A stretch of 22,324 bases of DNA from Spirochaetae bacterium HGW-Spirochaetae-7 (GTDB lineage: Bacteria; Spirochaetota; Spirochaetia; Treponematales; UBA12059): positions 1-22,324 of the forward strand of contig PGXR01000112.1 of NCBI GenBank assembly GCA_002839245.1, given 5' to 3'. Each line of letters starts with the position of its first letter. Position 1 is the stretch's first letter. The translations under genes were made by a program, and so were the position numbers. The notes under the pieces were generated by a model. The model did not search any database, was not told the origin of the DNA, and saw nothing but the letters and a program-made list of their open reading frames with translations. Below, piece by piece: positions 1 to 6,925 of this stretch.

Positions 1-498
1 TCCGCCGGAGGCAGTCGAATCGACTACGACGTTGAGCTTGACGGGAAATCCGGCGAGGCGCGCCGCGCGGATGCCGGCGACCGCGTCGCGGACGTCACCG
101 CCCCTGGTGACGAGGGCGTATCGTTCGGGGTCCAGGGTGTCAAGCGATACGTTGACGCTCGACAGGCCGCGGCGCCGCAGCTCGGCGGCGACTGGTGCCA
201 GCAGCGTGCCGTTCGTCGTCATGCCGATAGTCACGATTCCGGGGATGCCCGAGATCATCGATACCAGCTGGGGCAGCCCCTTGCGTACGAGCGGCTCTCC
301 TCCGGTCAGCCTTACCTTGTCGAAGCCGAGGCCGGCGGCCGCGCCTACGACGAGGGCGATCTGCTCGAGGCTCAGGATACGTTCGTGCGGGACGAAGGGC
401 ACGCCTTCCTCCGGCATGCAATAGGTACAGCGGAGGTTGCATCGGTCGGTGACCGAGACGCGGAGGTAGTGGATGTTCCTACCGAACGAGTCGAACAT
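1..498 (-). CDS. moaA: GTP 3',8-cyclase MoaA, N-terminal part (cut by window edge)
   Basis: Radical SAM enzyme that catalyses the first step of molybdopterin synthesis, converting GTP to the precursor of cyclic pyranopterin monophosphate. The 166 visible residues hold the radical-SAM cluster motif CNLRCTYC (Cys20, Cys24, Cys27), the preceding YLRVSVTDR typical of MoaA, and the SAM-binding LTGGEP motif at about residues 64-69. The C-terminal part, with the second iron-sulfur cluster and the GG end, lies outside the window. The ATG at 496-498 gives the usual MoaA N-terminus and has a weak GGGAG upstream. It lies inside the end of moeA, a 20-bp overlap, so translation is probably coupled. It is the last visible gene of the tup-moe-moa operon. 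The family call is very secure. Confidence 0.95.
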   Translation of the reverse strand, partial: MFDSFGRNIHYLRVSVTDRCNLRCTYCMPEEGVPFVPHERILSLEQIALVVGAAAGLGFDKVRLTGGEPLVRKGLPQLVSMISGIPGIVTIGMTTNGTLLAPVAAELRRRGLSSVNVSLDTLDPERYALVTRGGDVRDAVAGIRAARLAGFPVKLNVVVDSTASGG

Positions 499-1705
499 GG
501 GTAGTCGCTCCCTTCGCCAGAGATGCCTGGCCCATTTCGAGGCGCACGAACCCATCCGCGGCCGCCAGCGCCTGTATGCCAGACGATCCGCCGTAGCGGA
601 CCGTGCGAACCCCGTCAGATTCGATACGGACGGGCAGGAACTCGACGCGCTCCGTCGTGGTGCGCACGATATCCTCGGCGACCGCAACCGGGACGACGAG
701 CGGCCGGTAGCGGACTCCGGAAAGCGCGAAAAGCAGTTCCTTGACGAGAAGCTCGGTATTGACGAACACCGAGACGGGGTTACCTGGCAGTCCGAAGACG
801 AAGGCCCGGCCGGCCGTCCCGAAGAACGTCGGCTTGCCCGGCTTCATCGCCACGCCGTGGAAGCGCTCGGCGACGCCGGCCGCAGCCAGGGCGCGTGGCA
901 CGTAGTCGAAGTCTCCCATCGAGACGCCGCCCGAGAGGACGAGGACGTCGCAGGCCGAAAGAGCGGCGCGGACGGCCGAGAGCGTCGCCTCGAAGTCGTC
1001 GGGCAGGCGGCCCAGGTCGCGTACGTCGAATGCCGGCGAGGCAAGCTGGGCCATGATCTGCGGGCGGTTGGAGTCGTATATCATCGCGCCGGAAATGGTC
1101 TGTCCGGGATCGGCCAGCTCCGCGCCGGTCGACAGGACACCGACGACAGGCCGCCTGGCCACCTTGACATCCGGCCTGCCGTCGGCGGCCAGGATGGCGA
1201 TGTCCTGAGCCGACAGCTTGCGCGGGGACAGAAGCTCGTCGCCCGAGCGGGAGTTTTCCCCCCGACGTATCGCGTTGTCGAAACTTTCCGGCTTGCTGAA
1301 GGTCACGAAACCGCCATCAGGATCAGGCCGGCCATCGGCGCCTACGGTCACGGACCATTCGACTCGCTGGACGCGGCTGGACCCGGCGGGGAGGGGAGCG
1401 CCGGTCATGATGCGCGCCGTCTCTCCGATGCCGACTGCCTCGCCCGGCCGCTCTCCAGAAATGGCGTCCGAACCCGCGGCGATGACTCCCCTGATGCGCA
1501 GCGGCTTTCCGGGCATAGCTTCGCCGGCCAAGGGCTGCCATGCCCAACCGTCCATCGCCGCCTTGTCGAACGGGGGCTGGTCCATGCTGCCGCGTACCGA
1601 GACGGCAAGAATCCTCCCGAGCGCTGCCGAAAGAGGCGTCGTCTCGGGATGCGGATTCCGCATGAAGCCGGCCATCATCGCGACGGCTTCGTCTGGGTGT
1701 ATCAC
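479..1705 (-). CDS. moeA: Molybdopterin molybdenumtransferase MoeA
   Basis: Inserts molybdate (or tungstate) into adenylylated molybdopterin, the last common step of cofactor synthesis. The 408 residues match the family length of about 400. Visible marks are the N-terminal DQPPFDKAAMDGWA (residues 42-55), GVLSTGAEL (189-197), the MoCF-domain SGGVSMGDFDYV (258-269) and GLPGNPVS (305-312). The start is a GTG at 1703-1705 with a good GGAGG about six bases upstream. It overlaps the tupC stop as GTGA, a 4-bp overlap. The operon begins with a tungstate-type ABC transporter, so the metal inserted may be tungsten; that is inference from context. The gene looks intact. Confidence 0.96.
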   Translation of the reverse strand: MIHPDEAVAMMAGFMRNPHPETTPLSAALGRILAVSVRGSMDQPPFDKAAMDGWAWQPLAGEAMPGKPLRIRGVIAAGSDAISGERPGEAVGIGETARIMTGAPLPAGSSRVQRVEWSVTVGADGRPDPDGGFVTFSKPESFDNAIRRGENSRSGDELLSPRKLSAQDIAILAADGRPDVKVARRPVVGVLSTGAELADPGQTISGAMIYDSNRPQIMAQLASPAFDVRDLGRLPDDFEATLSAVRAALSACDVLVLSGGVSMGDFDYVPRALAAAGVAERFHGVAMKPGKPTFFGTAGRAFVFGLPGNPVSVFVNTELLVKELLFALSGVRYRPLVVPVAVAEDIVRTTTERVEFLPVRIESDGVRTVRYGGSSGIQALAAADGFVRLEMGQASLAKGATTHVRLVR

Positions 1706-2433
1706 AGGGTGCCTCCGGTACTGGGTTCATCGACCACGCGTCCTGACTCGAAACGTACCGACCTTCCCGCCAGGTCGAGGACGAGGCTGGCGTCGTGGGT
1801 GCTGAAGACGAGGGTCGTACCGCTCCGCCTGAGTTCCAGGAGGAAGGCGCGGATCGCCGATCCGCTCGCCGAATCCATGCTGGAGGTCGGCTCGTCGAGC
1901 AGTATCACGTCCGCTCCGGCAGCCACGGCCCGCGCCACGGCTACCCGCTGCGTCTCTCCTCCGGATAGTCGCCCTGCCTCCCGTTCGAGGAGGGGGCCGA
2001 TTGAAAAACGCTCTACGGTCATCGCGATGCGCTTCGCCGCCTCCGCGCCACGGACGCGCTTGAGCCTGAGGGCATACTCGAAATTATCCTTCACGGTGCC
2101 GGAAAAGAGGACGGGGTGCTGGTGCACGAAGACGCTCCTGTCGCGGAGCAGCGGGTTGCGAGCCAGGGGCAGCCCCAGGAAGTCGATCCTGCCGTCGTAC
2201 GGCCCAAGGAGACCGTTGAGGAGCTTGAGCATCGTCGTCTTGCCCGAGCCGTTGGACCCGGTGAACGCTACCGTTTCTCCTCGGTGTATCTCCAGAGAAT
2301 CGCACGAGACGGCCACCTTCCGTTCGTAGCGGAACGTCAGGCGCGAGACCGAGAATGCCGGGGCATTGCGCACCGCGTCATTGCGCACCGCGTCATTGCG
2401 CACCGCGTCATTGCGCACCGCGTCAGCGTGCAT
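1702..2433 (-). CDS. tupC: Tungstate/molybdate ABC transporter ATP-binding protein (TupC-like)
   Basis: ATPase subunit that powers tungstate uptake through the TupB-type permease. The 243 residues show Walker A GSNGSGKT (59-66), the Q-loop region around VHQHPVLF (103-110), the ABC signature LSGGE (156-160), Walker B VILLDEP (176-182) and the switch histidine in STHD. Naming rests on its place between a TupB-like permease and moeA. The ATG at 2431-2433 overlaps tupB by 11 bp and has no clear ribosome-binding site. The first 23 residues are unusual: DAVRN repeats encoded by four perfect 15-bp direct repeats, not part of any ABC fold I know. In-frame GTG codons inside the repeats are possible alternative starts. 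Confidence 0.9.
   Translation of the reverse strand: MHADAVRNDAVRNDAVRNDAVRNAPAFSVSRLTFRYERKVAVSCDSLEIHRGETVAFTGSNGSGKTTMLKLLNGLLGPYDGRIDFLGLPLARNPLLRDRSVFVHQHPVLFSGTVKDNFEYALRLKRVRGAEAAKRIAMTVERFSIGPLLEREAGRLSGGETQRVAVARAVAAGADVILLDEPTSSMDSASGSAIRAFLLELRRSGTTLVFSTHDASLVLDLAGRSVRFESGRVVDEPSTGGTL
2365..2424. repeat. Four perfect 15-bp tandem repeats at the tupB/tupC junction
   Basis: The unit attgcgcaccgcgtc occurs four times in a row without a mismatch, followed by a decayed fifth copy (agcgtgcatcgcgga, 2425-2439). On the minus strand it encodes DAVRN repeats at the N-terminus of the TupC-like ATPase. The last unit also supplies the tupB stop region. The unit is a multiple of three, so copy-number change by slippage would lengthen or shorten the protein without a frameshift. 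Confidence 0.95.
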
Positions 2434-3103
2434 CGCGGACCGCCAGGTGCGAGAGGAAGTTGATGGAGAGGGCGACGCCCAGGAGGACTATTCCCAGCGA
2501 CAAGGCGCGCTCGAACTCGCCCTTGCCCGCGTCCAGGGCAATCGTCGTGGTCATGGTCCGCGTGTACCAGCGGATGTTGCCGCCGAGCATCATCGATACG
2601 CCCACCTCGCCGGTGACGCGGCCGAAGCCGGCGAGTACGGCCTGTACTATGACGAACCGGCCTTCCCGGATTATGGCGATCATGCGCCTCCATGGCCGGG
2701 CGCCGAGGGTGAGCAACGTCTCGTTGTAGCGTGGGTCCAGTTTCTGGAGCCCTGTATAGCTCATCGCGGTTACCAAGGGAAAGGCGAGCAAGGCCTGTCC
2801 AGCAATCACTCCGGCGGGAGCGTAGAGCATGTTCAGGGACCCGAGCGGTCCCGACCTCGATATGAACGAATAAACGAAAAGTCCGACGACTACGGTCGGC
2901 ACGGCCATGATCGCGTTGACCATGGCTACGGCAACGCGCTTGCCCTTGAAGCGTCCGAGGAAGAGGGCCGCGCCAAGAGGCACTCCCGGGATTACCGCGA
3001 AGACGGTGGACCACAACGAGAAGCGAAGGCTCGTCGCGATGGTCCACCATGTCTCGCGTTCACCCCCGGCGAGGAGGGAGAACGCATTGCCCAGAGCGTT
3101 CAA
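2423..3103 (-). CDS. tupB: Tungstate ABC transporter permease (TupB-like)
   Basis: Inner-membrane channel subunit of a tungstate (possibly molybdate) importer. The 226 residues contain five or six hydrophobic segments and the permease EAA-type loop around LLTLGARPWRRMIAIIREGR (about 130-149). The C-terminal half, with GFGRVTGEVGVSMMLGGNI and TRTMTTTIALD, matches TupB proteins closely. The best start is a TTG at 3101-3103, three bases after the tupA stop. No ATG fits the expected N-terminus and there is no clear ribosome-binding site, so reinitiation after tupA is likely. The 3' end runs into the tandem repeats and overlaps tupC. Confidence 0.92.
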   Translation of the reverse strand: MNALGNAFSLLAGGERETWWTIATSLRFSLWSTVFAVIPGVPLGAALFLGRFKGKRVAVAMVNAIMAVPTVVVGLFVYSFISRSGPLGSLNMLYAPAGVIAGQALLAFPLVTAMSYTGLQKLDPRYNETLLTLGARPWRRMIAIIREGRFVIVQAVLAGFGRVTGEVGVSMMLGGNIRWYTRTMTTTIALDAGKGEFERALSLGIVLLGVALSINFLSHLAVRDAR

Positions 3104-3106
3104 GGC

Positions 3107-3991
3107 TCAGTGCTTGTAGTTGGGGAAGAACATGGTCTGGCCGCCAAGCTTGAAGCTTTCGATGAGTTTCTGGCCGCGCTCGCTGGTGATCCATTCCAGG
3201 AAGGCCTTGCCGCCGAAGGCGTTGATGGCGGTATTCTTGGCCGGATTGACGGTTATCACGCCGTAGGGATTGAACAACCCCGCGTCTCCCTCATAACTGA
3301 TGGCAAGGCTCGTCTTGTCCTTGACCGCGACCCAGGTGGCGCGGTCGGTAAGGGTGTAGGCCTGCATGCCGTCGGCCATGATGATGCACTGCTCCATGCC
3401 CTGGCCGGCCTCCTTGTACCAGGTGCCGTCCGGGACTATGCCGGCGGCCTTCCAGATGTCCAGTTCCTTGACGTTGGTACCCGACTTGTCGCCGCGGGAC
3501 ACGAACGACGCCCGGGCGGCGGCGATCCTCGAGAAGGCAGTCGTCGAATTTGGCGAGCCCTTGAGTCCCGCGGGATCGGCCTTGGGGCCGACGACGATGA
3601 AATCATTGTACATGACGTCGCGCCGCTCGCCGCCGTGGCCCGCCTTCATGTAGGCGTCCTCGAGCGCGCGGGCATGGACGAGAAGGACGTCGGCATCGGC
3701 GTTTTCGCCCAGTTTCATGGCCGCGCCGGTTCCCACGGCGACGACGTCGACCGTGTAGCCTGTGTCTTCGGTGAAGAAAGGCAGAAGATAGGCGAGCAGG
3801 CCGGAATTCTCGGTGCTCGTCGTCGTCGCGAGCCTGACGCGTGGATTGGCCGGCATCGGCCGGTTGGTGGCAGGTACGTCCGAAGCGGAGGTTTCTTTTC
3901 CTCCCATCGCGAAGGCCTGGACTGCGCCAAGGACGAGAAGCGCCGCCAGAGCGGCGGTGCGGACGAATGTCCGCTTTGTGGTGAGATGCAT
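3107..3991 (-). CDS. tupA: Tungstate ABC transporter substrate-binding protein (TupA-like)
   Basis: Periplasmic binding protein that captures tungstate for the TupBC importer. The 294-residue protein has a Sec signal peptide (KR, then a hydrophobic stretch, with an AFA signal-peptidase I site near residue 28) and no lipobox cysteine. The TupA hallmark TTTSTENSGLL lies at about residues 56-66. SRGDKSGTNVKELDIWK and the later MADGMQAYTLTDRATW block are also typical of the family. The ATG at 3989-3991 is chosen because AAAGGGG lies just upstream and the signal peptide begins there. The frame stays open 69 codons further upstream, but that stretch is leader RNA with hairpins. TupA proteins prefer tungstate over molybdate; the specificity here is inferred. 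Confidence 0.93.
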   Translation of the reverse strand: MHLTTKRTFVRTAALAALLVLGAVQAFAMGGKETSASDVPATNRPMPANPRVRLATTTSTENSGLLAYLLPFFTEDTGYTVDVVAVGTGAAMKLGENADADVLLVHARALEDAYMKAGHGGERRDVMYNDFIVVGPKADPAGLKGSPNSTTAFSRIAAARASFVSRGDKSGTNVKELDIWKAAGIVPDGTWYKEAGQGMEQCIIMADGMQAYTLTDRATWVAVKDKTSLAISYEGDAGLFNPYGVITVNPAKNTAINAFGGKAFLEWITSERGQKLIESFKLGGQTMFFPNYKH

Positions 3992-4210
3992 GGTGTCCCC
4001 TTTCCGATGCCTTGTAATCGATGCATCCGCTGCGCGGACATCGTCGATCGGGCGGGAGGCTGCGCCGTTTCCTGCGCAACCCATCGACCTGCCGACCTTG
4101 GGACCGACGCCGTCGGTTGCCTGTAGGTACGGAAGGTTCGGAGATATGGTGATGTTGGATGTGTCGGCCTGACCGGCCGCACCCGGTCTCCTGTTCAATC
4201 AGGCGCTGGG
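3992..4210 (-). promoter_or_regulatory. Long structured 5' leader of the tup-moe-moa operon; candidate Moco/Tuco-type riboswitch
   Basis: About 215 nt separate the predicted transcription start from the tupA ATG. Read on the minus strand the leader holds three clear hairpins. GACCGG/CCGGTC (4171-4188) has a 6-nt loop. ACCGAC/GTCGGT (4102-4116) has a 3-nt loop. A long stem at 4043-4088 pairs GTCGAT with ATCGAC and, inside it, GGGTTGCGC with GCGCAGCCT around the loop AGGAAACG, with an 8-nt bulge on one side. Moco riboswitches are known upstream of molybdate/tungstate transport and moa/moe genes, and short variants have been linked to tungsten cofactor. The placement fits, but I cannot run a covariance model, so the class is unproven. 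Confidence 0.45.
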
Positions 4211-4216
4211 TGGCCA

Positions 4217-4245
4217 ATGATAGCCGACAAAGTGGATATCGTCAA
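4217..4245 (-). promoter_or_regulatory. Sigma-70-type promoter of the tup-moe-moa operon
   Basis: On the minus strand TTGACG (4240-4245) is followed by a 17-base spacer and TATCAT (4217-4222). The start of transcription would fall near 4205-4210. A 13-bp inverted repeat, AAAACCCTGTTTT (4247-4259), abuts the -35 box and overlaps the stop of the upstream ferritin-like gene. It could be an operator, but this is only a suggestion. Confidence 0.7.
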
Positions 4246-4258
4246 TAAAACAGGGTTT

Positions 4259-4759
4259 TCAATCTTCCATGTCGAACACCCGGATGTCGAACCAGAAACC
4301 CGATCCGCTGACCGAATCGAGTTCCGCCTTGACTATGGCAGTATGCCCGTCCTCTATTTCCTGTAGCTTCCTGAAGGCGGCGGTTTCAGACTCAGGCAGG
4401 CTCGCCACGAGCCGGCGATAGAAGGCGCTGGTCTCCACCTCTGCGCGGAGAGCGTTTTCGAGCGCGGCAAGCTGCCCCCCGTCGGGGCTCGAGCGGAAAG
4501 CCGCCTTGGCCTTGGCCACCGAGGCGGGGATATCGCTCGGAAGCGAATTCTTCACGAGCGAGGCGTCGGGTCTGAGGCCCTTGCCCGCGTCGGCTATGGC
4601 AGCTTCGATGAATGCGACGTGCCGTCCCTCGTCGGCGGCAAGGAAGTCGAAAAACGCCTTGGCCTCGGGCGCCGTCGAGTCGGCCGCCGCCACCCGGTAC
4701 AGATCCGCTATCCTCGTCTCGTAGTCGAGGGCTTCTTCAAGGGCTTCCTTCAGGGTCAT
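4259..4759 (-). CDS. Rubrerythrin/ferritin-like diiron protein without rubredoxin domain
   Basis: Ferritin-like four-helix-bundle protein of 166 residues, probably involved in peroxide or iron handling in the cytoplasm. Likely diiron ligands are Glu14 (in DYETRI), Glu44 and His47 (DEGRH), a Glu in the AEVETSAFY helix (107-109), and Glu136 and His139 (EDGH). The two ExxH motifs in separate halves are the family pattern. The C-terminus lacks the Cys pairs of a rubredoxin domain, so it is not a classical rubrerythrin and needs another electron donor if it acts as a peroxidase. The ATG at 4757-4759 has GGAGG seven bases upstream. It diverges from the FTCD-like gene and ends beside the tup promoter. 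Confidence 0.88.
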   Translation of the reverse strand: MTLKEALEEALDYETRIADLYRVAAADSTAPEAKAFFDFLAADEGRHVAFIEAAIADAGKGLRPDASLVKNSLPSDIPASVAKAKAAFRSSPDGGQLAALENALRAEVETSAFYRRLVASLPESETAAFRKLQEIEDGHTAIVKAELDSVSGSGFWFDIRVFDMED

Positions 4760-4843
4760 GGTTCAACCTCCACGTCTTTGGCATCCGGCGCTCCGCTGTC
4801 GAGGAGCCCTTCCAGCATGAGCCTTCTAAGAGAAGAATGCAAA

Positions 4844-4852
4844 TGGTATACT
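4844..4852 (+). promoter_or_regulatory. Extended -10 promoter of the formiminotransferase gene
   Basis: TGGTATACT is a TGn-extended -10 element (-10 hexamer at 4847-4852). The -35 position (4824-4829, TTCTAA) is poor, as is common with extended -10 promoters. Transcription would begin near 4859, about 23 bases before the ATG at 4882. This argues against translation starts further upstream. Confidence 0.55.
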
Positions 4853-4881
4853 GGCGCGTCAGCAAGGAGACCCATAGCACC

Positions 4882-6555
4882 ATGGCAGAGAGAAGAATAG
4901 TCGAGTGCGTTCCCAATTTCAGCGAAGGACGGGACAAGTCGGTGATCGAGGCGATAGCCAGGTCGATCCAGGCGGTTCCAGGCGTAATGCTCCTTGACGT
5001 CGATCCCGGCGCGGACACCAACCGTACCGTATATACCTTCGTCGGCGAACCTGAGGCGGTCCTCGAGGCAGCGCTGCGTTCGGCGGCGACGGCATTCGGG
5101 CTCATCGACATGTCGAGGCACTCCGGGGCACATCCCAGGATGGGAGCCCTCGATGTCTGCCCCTTCGTGCCGGTGTCCGGCGTGACGATGGACGATTGTG
5201 TGGAGCTCGCCAGGCGAGCTGCAGAGCGCATCGCCGCCGAGCTGTCCGTCCCGGTCTACCTTTACGAGAACGCGGCCAGCCGGCCCGATCGCCGGAACCT
5301 CGCCGACATCCGCTCCGGCGAGTACGAAGCGCTTTCCGACAAGCTGGGCAAACCTGAATGGAAACCCGATTTCGGCCCGGCCGCCTTCGTTCCCTCGTGG
5401 GGAGCTACGGTCGTCGGCGCGCGGGATTTCCTCATCGCCTACAACGTCAACCTGAACACCCGCGACAGGAAACTGGCCAACGAGGTTGCCCTTGCCGTCC
5501 GCGAAGGCGGGCGCGCGGCCCGGGACCATGCAGGGAATATTCAGAAAGACGCGAACGGCGAGAAGGTGATGCTGCCAGGACGGCTCAGGCACGTCCGCGC
5601 CATCGGCTGGTACATAGACGCCTACCGCAAGGCGCAGGTCTCGATCAACCTGACCAATTACCGGGAGACTCCGTTGCACGTCGTATACGAGACGGTAAGG
5701 GAGGAGGCCGAGAAGCTGGGGCTGTCGGTCTGCGGCAGCGAACTGGTCGGGCTCGTTCCCCTCGAGCCCCTTGCCGAGGCGGGAAGATGGTACCTGCGGC
5801 GCATGGGCAAGAGCGCCGGGGCCCCCGAGGCGGAACTCCTCGAGCTGGCCGCGACCACGCTGGGGCTCGACTCGGTCGCGCCTTTCGACCCCGCGAAGAA
5901 GATCATCGACTACGTGGCCAGGGCGAAGGCGCCGCTGGTGGCGATGAGCGTGGAGCGCTTCGTCGACGAGGTGTCGAGCGACTCGCCGGCGCCGGGCGGC
6001 GGCTCGGTGGCCGCTCTCGCCGGTTCCCTGGCGGCGGCACTCGCGGCGATGGTCGCCAACCTGACCGTCGGCAAGAAGGGCTACGAAAGTACGTGGGAGG
6101 CAATGTCGGGTCTCGCCGTCAAGGCGCAGGCAGTCAAGGCAAGGCTGACCAACGCTGTCGACGACGACACGAACGCGTTCAACGCGGTGATGGACGCCAT
6201 GAAGATGCCGAAAGCGACCCCGGCCGAGAAAGCCGCCAGGGACGCCGCGCTCCAGGCGGGTTACAAGTCTGCGGTCGCGGTGCCGCTTTCCACGGCAGAA
6301 GCCTGCGTCGAGGCACTGATGCTGGCTCAGGAATCGGTGGCCGGCAACAGGAACTCCGCGTCGGACGCGGGAGTTGCCGCCTTGATGGCACGCGCCGGCG
6401 CCCATGGAGCGGCTCTCAACGTCCTTATCAACCTAGGCTCCATAGCCGACCCTGACTATGTTTCATCGATGAAGGCAGCCGTCGCCGGACTCCGCGCCAG
6501 CGCGGACGAACTGTGCGACAAGGTCGTCGCCGCGGTGGAATCCACCTTCTCATAA
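4882..6555 (+). CDS. ftcD: Bifunctional glutamate formimidoyltransferase / formiminotetrahydrofolate cyclodeaminase
   Basis: Transfers the formimino group of formiminoglutamate to tetrahydrofolate and then releases ammonia to give methenyl-THF, the last steps of one route of histidine breakdown. The protein has 557 residues, close to the fused FTCD of animals (about 540). The N-terminal part begins RRIVECVPNFSEGRD and carries SRHSGAHPRMGALD (78-91), which contains the His residues (80, 84) of the transferase site. The cyclodeaminase domain starts at about residue 353 with SPAPGGGSVAALAGSLAAAL. The ATG at 4882 fits the family N-terminus, has AAGGAG 12 bases upstream, and lies just after the promoter. 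No other histidine-degradation genes are in the window. The gene looks intact. Confidence 0.94.
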   Translation: MAERRIVECVPNFSEGRDKSVIEAIARSIQAVPGVMLLDVDPGADTNRTVYTFVGEPEAVLEAALRSAATAFGLIDMSRHSGAHPRMGALDVCPFVPVSGVTMDDCVELARRAAERIAAELSVPVYLYENAASRPDRRNLADIRSGEYEALSDKLGKPEWKPDFGPAAFVPSWGATVVGARDFLIAYNVNLNTRDRKLANEVALAVREGGRAARDHAGNIQKDANGEKVMLPGRLRHVRAIGWYIDAYRKAQVSINLTNYRETPLHVVYETVREEAEKLGLSVCGSELVGLVPLEPLAEAGRWYLRRMGKSAGAPEAELLELAATTLGLDSVAPFDPAKKIIDYVARAKAPLVAMSVERFVDEVSSDSPAPGGGSVAALAGSLAAALAAMVANLTVGKKGYESTWEAMSGLAVKAQAVKARLTNAVDDDTNAFNAVMDAMKMPKATPAEKAARDAALQAGYKSAVAVPLSTAEACVEALMLAQESVAGNRNSASDAGVAALMARAGAHGAALNVLINLGSIADPDYVSSMKAAVAGLRASADELCDKVVAAVESTFS

Positions 6556-6574
6556 GCCAAGTGCACATTTATTA

Positions 6575-6606
6575 CACAGAGGCACAGAGAGATCTGAGCC
6601 TCTGTG
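6575..6606. terminator. Inverted repeat between convergent genes, possible bidirectional terminator
   Basis: CACAGAGGC (6575-6583) and GCCTCTGTG (6598-6606) form a perfect 9-bp stem with a 14-base loop. It lies between the stops of the formiminotransferase gene (plus) and the rhodanese gene (minus). No long T-run follows, so termination is uncertain. The CACAGAGGCACAGAG wording also resembles dispersed intergenic repeats seen in many bacteria. Confidence 0.45.
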
Positions 6607-6630
6607 CATATTCTTAGCATTCCAGAGTGA

Positions 6631-6906
6631 TCAGAATCCCGGCATGTCGGCCAGGCCACCGGCATTGACGACCTTCTTGAAGCCGGCCATCGACAGTATC
6701 CGCGCGGCGAAGGCGCTTCTCGAACCCGAGGCGCAGTACAGCACGAGCGGGGCGGTCTTCTCGCCAATCTCCGCAAGCCTCGTCGTTATCACGTTCACCG
6801 GGATGTTGACGGCATTAGGGAAATGCTCGTCCTCGAATTCTTCGGGGGAACGCACGTCGATAATCTTCGCTCCGCCTTTGATCATGTCCAGAATCGGGTC
6901 AGCCAT
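6631..6906 (-). CDS. Small single-domain rhodanese
   Basis: Sulfurtransferase-type protein of 91 residues, almost the minimum for the fold, with IIDVRSPEEFEDEHFPNAVNIPV and the active-site loop CASGSRS around Cys59. The loop has the catalytic cysteine and the following arginine, so it should be able to carry a persulfide. The ATG at 6904-6906 has GGAGGA four bases upstream. It begins 19 bp after the end of the CoA-disulfide-reductase-like gene and almost certainly shares its transcript. The neighbour's own rhodanese domain lacks the catalytic Cys, so this small protein may supply that activity in trans; that link is inference. Confidence 0.92.
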   Translation of the reverse strand: MADPILDMIKGGAKIIDVRSPEEFEDEHFPNAVNIPVNVITTRLAEIGEKTAPLVLYCASGSRSAFAARILSMAGFKKVVNAGGLADMPGF

Positions 6907-6925
6907 ATGTTCCTCCAGAAAAATG

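Noticed and set aside
473..2329. Long plus-strand open frame opposite moeA and tupC
   Set aside because: It is the high-GC shadow of two clearly conserved minus-strand genes and has no recognisable motifs.
2365..2424. CRISPR-like array
   Set aside because: The 15-bp units are contiguous with no spacers and are translated inside tupC.
2366..4126. Long plus-strand open frame opposite the tup genes
   Set aside because: Antisense to conserved tupA, tupB and tupC; low-complexity Arg/Gly/Asp-rich text with no family features.
3992..4198. N-terminal extension of TupA by 69 codons
   Set aside because: The ribosome-binding site and signal peptide both point to the ATG at 3991; the upstream text is hairpin-rich leader.
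4612..4881. N-terminal extension of the formiminotransferase
   Set aside because: Homology begins at the ATG at 4882, which follows a ribosome-binding site and an extended -10 promoter.
4756..6405. 549-codon minus-strand open frame opposite the formiminotransferase gene
   Set aside because: Shadow of a well conserved plus-strand enzyme.
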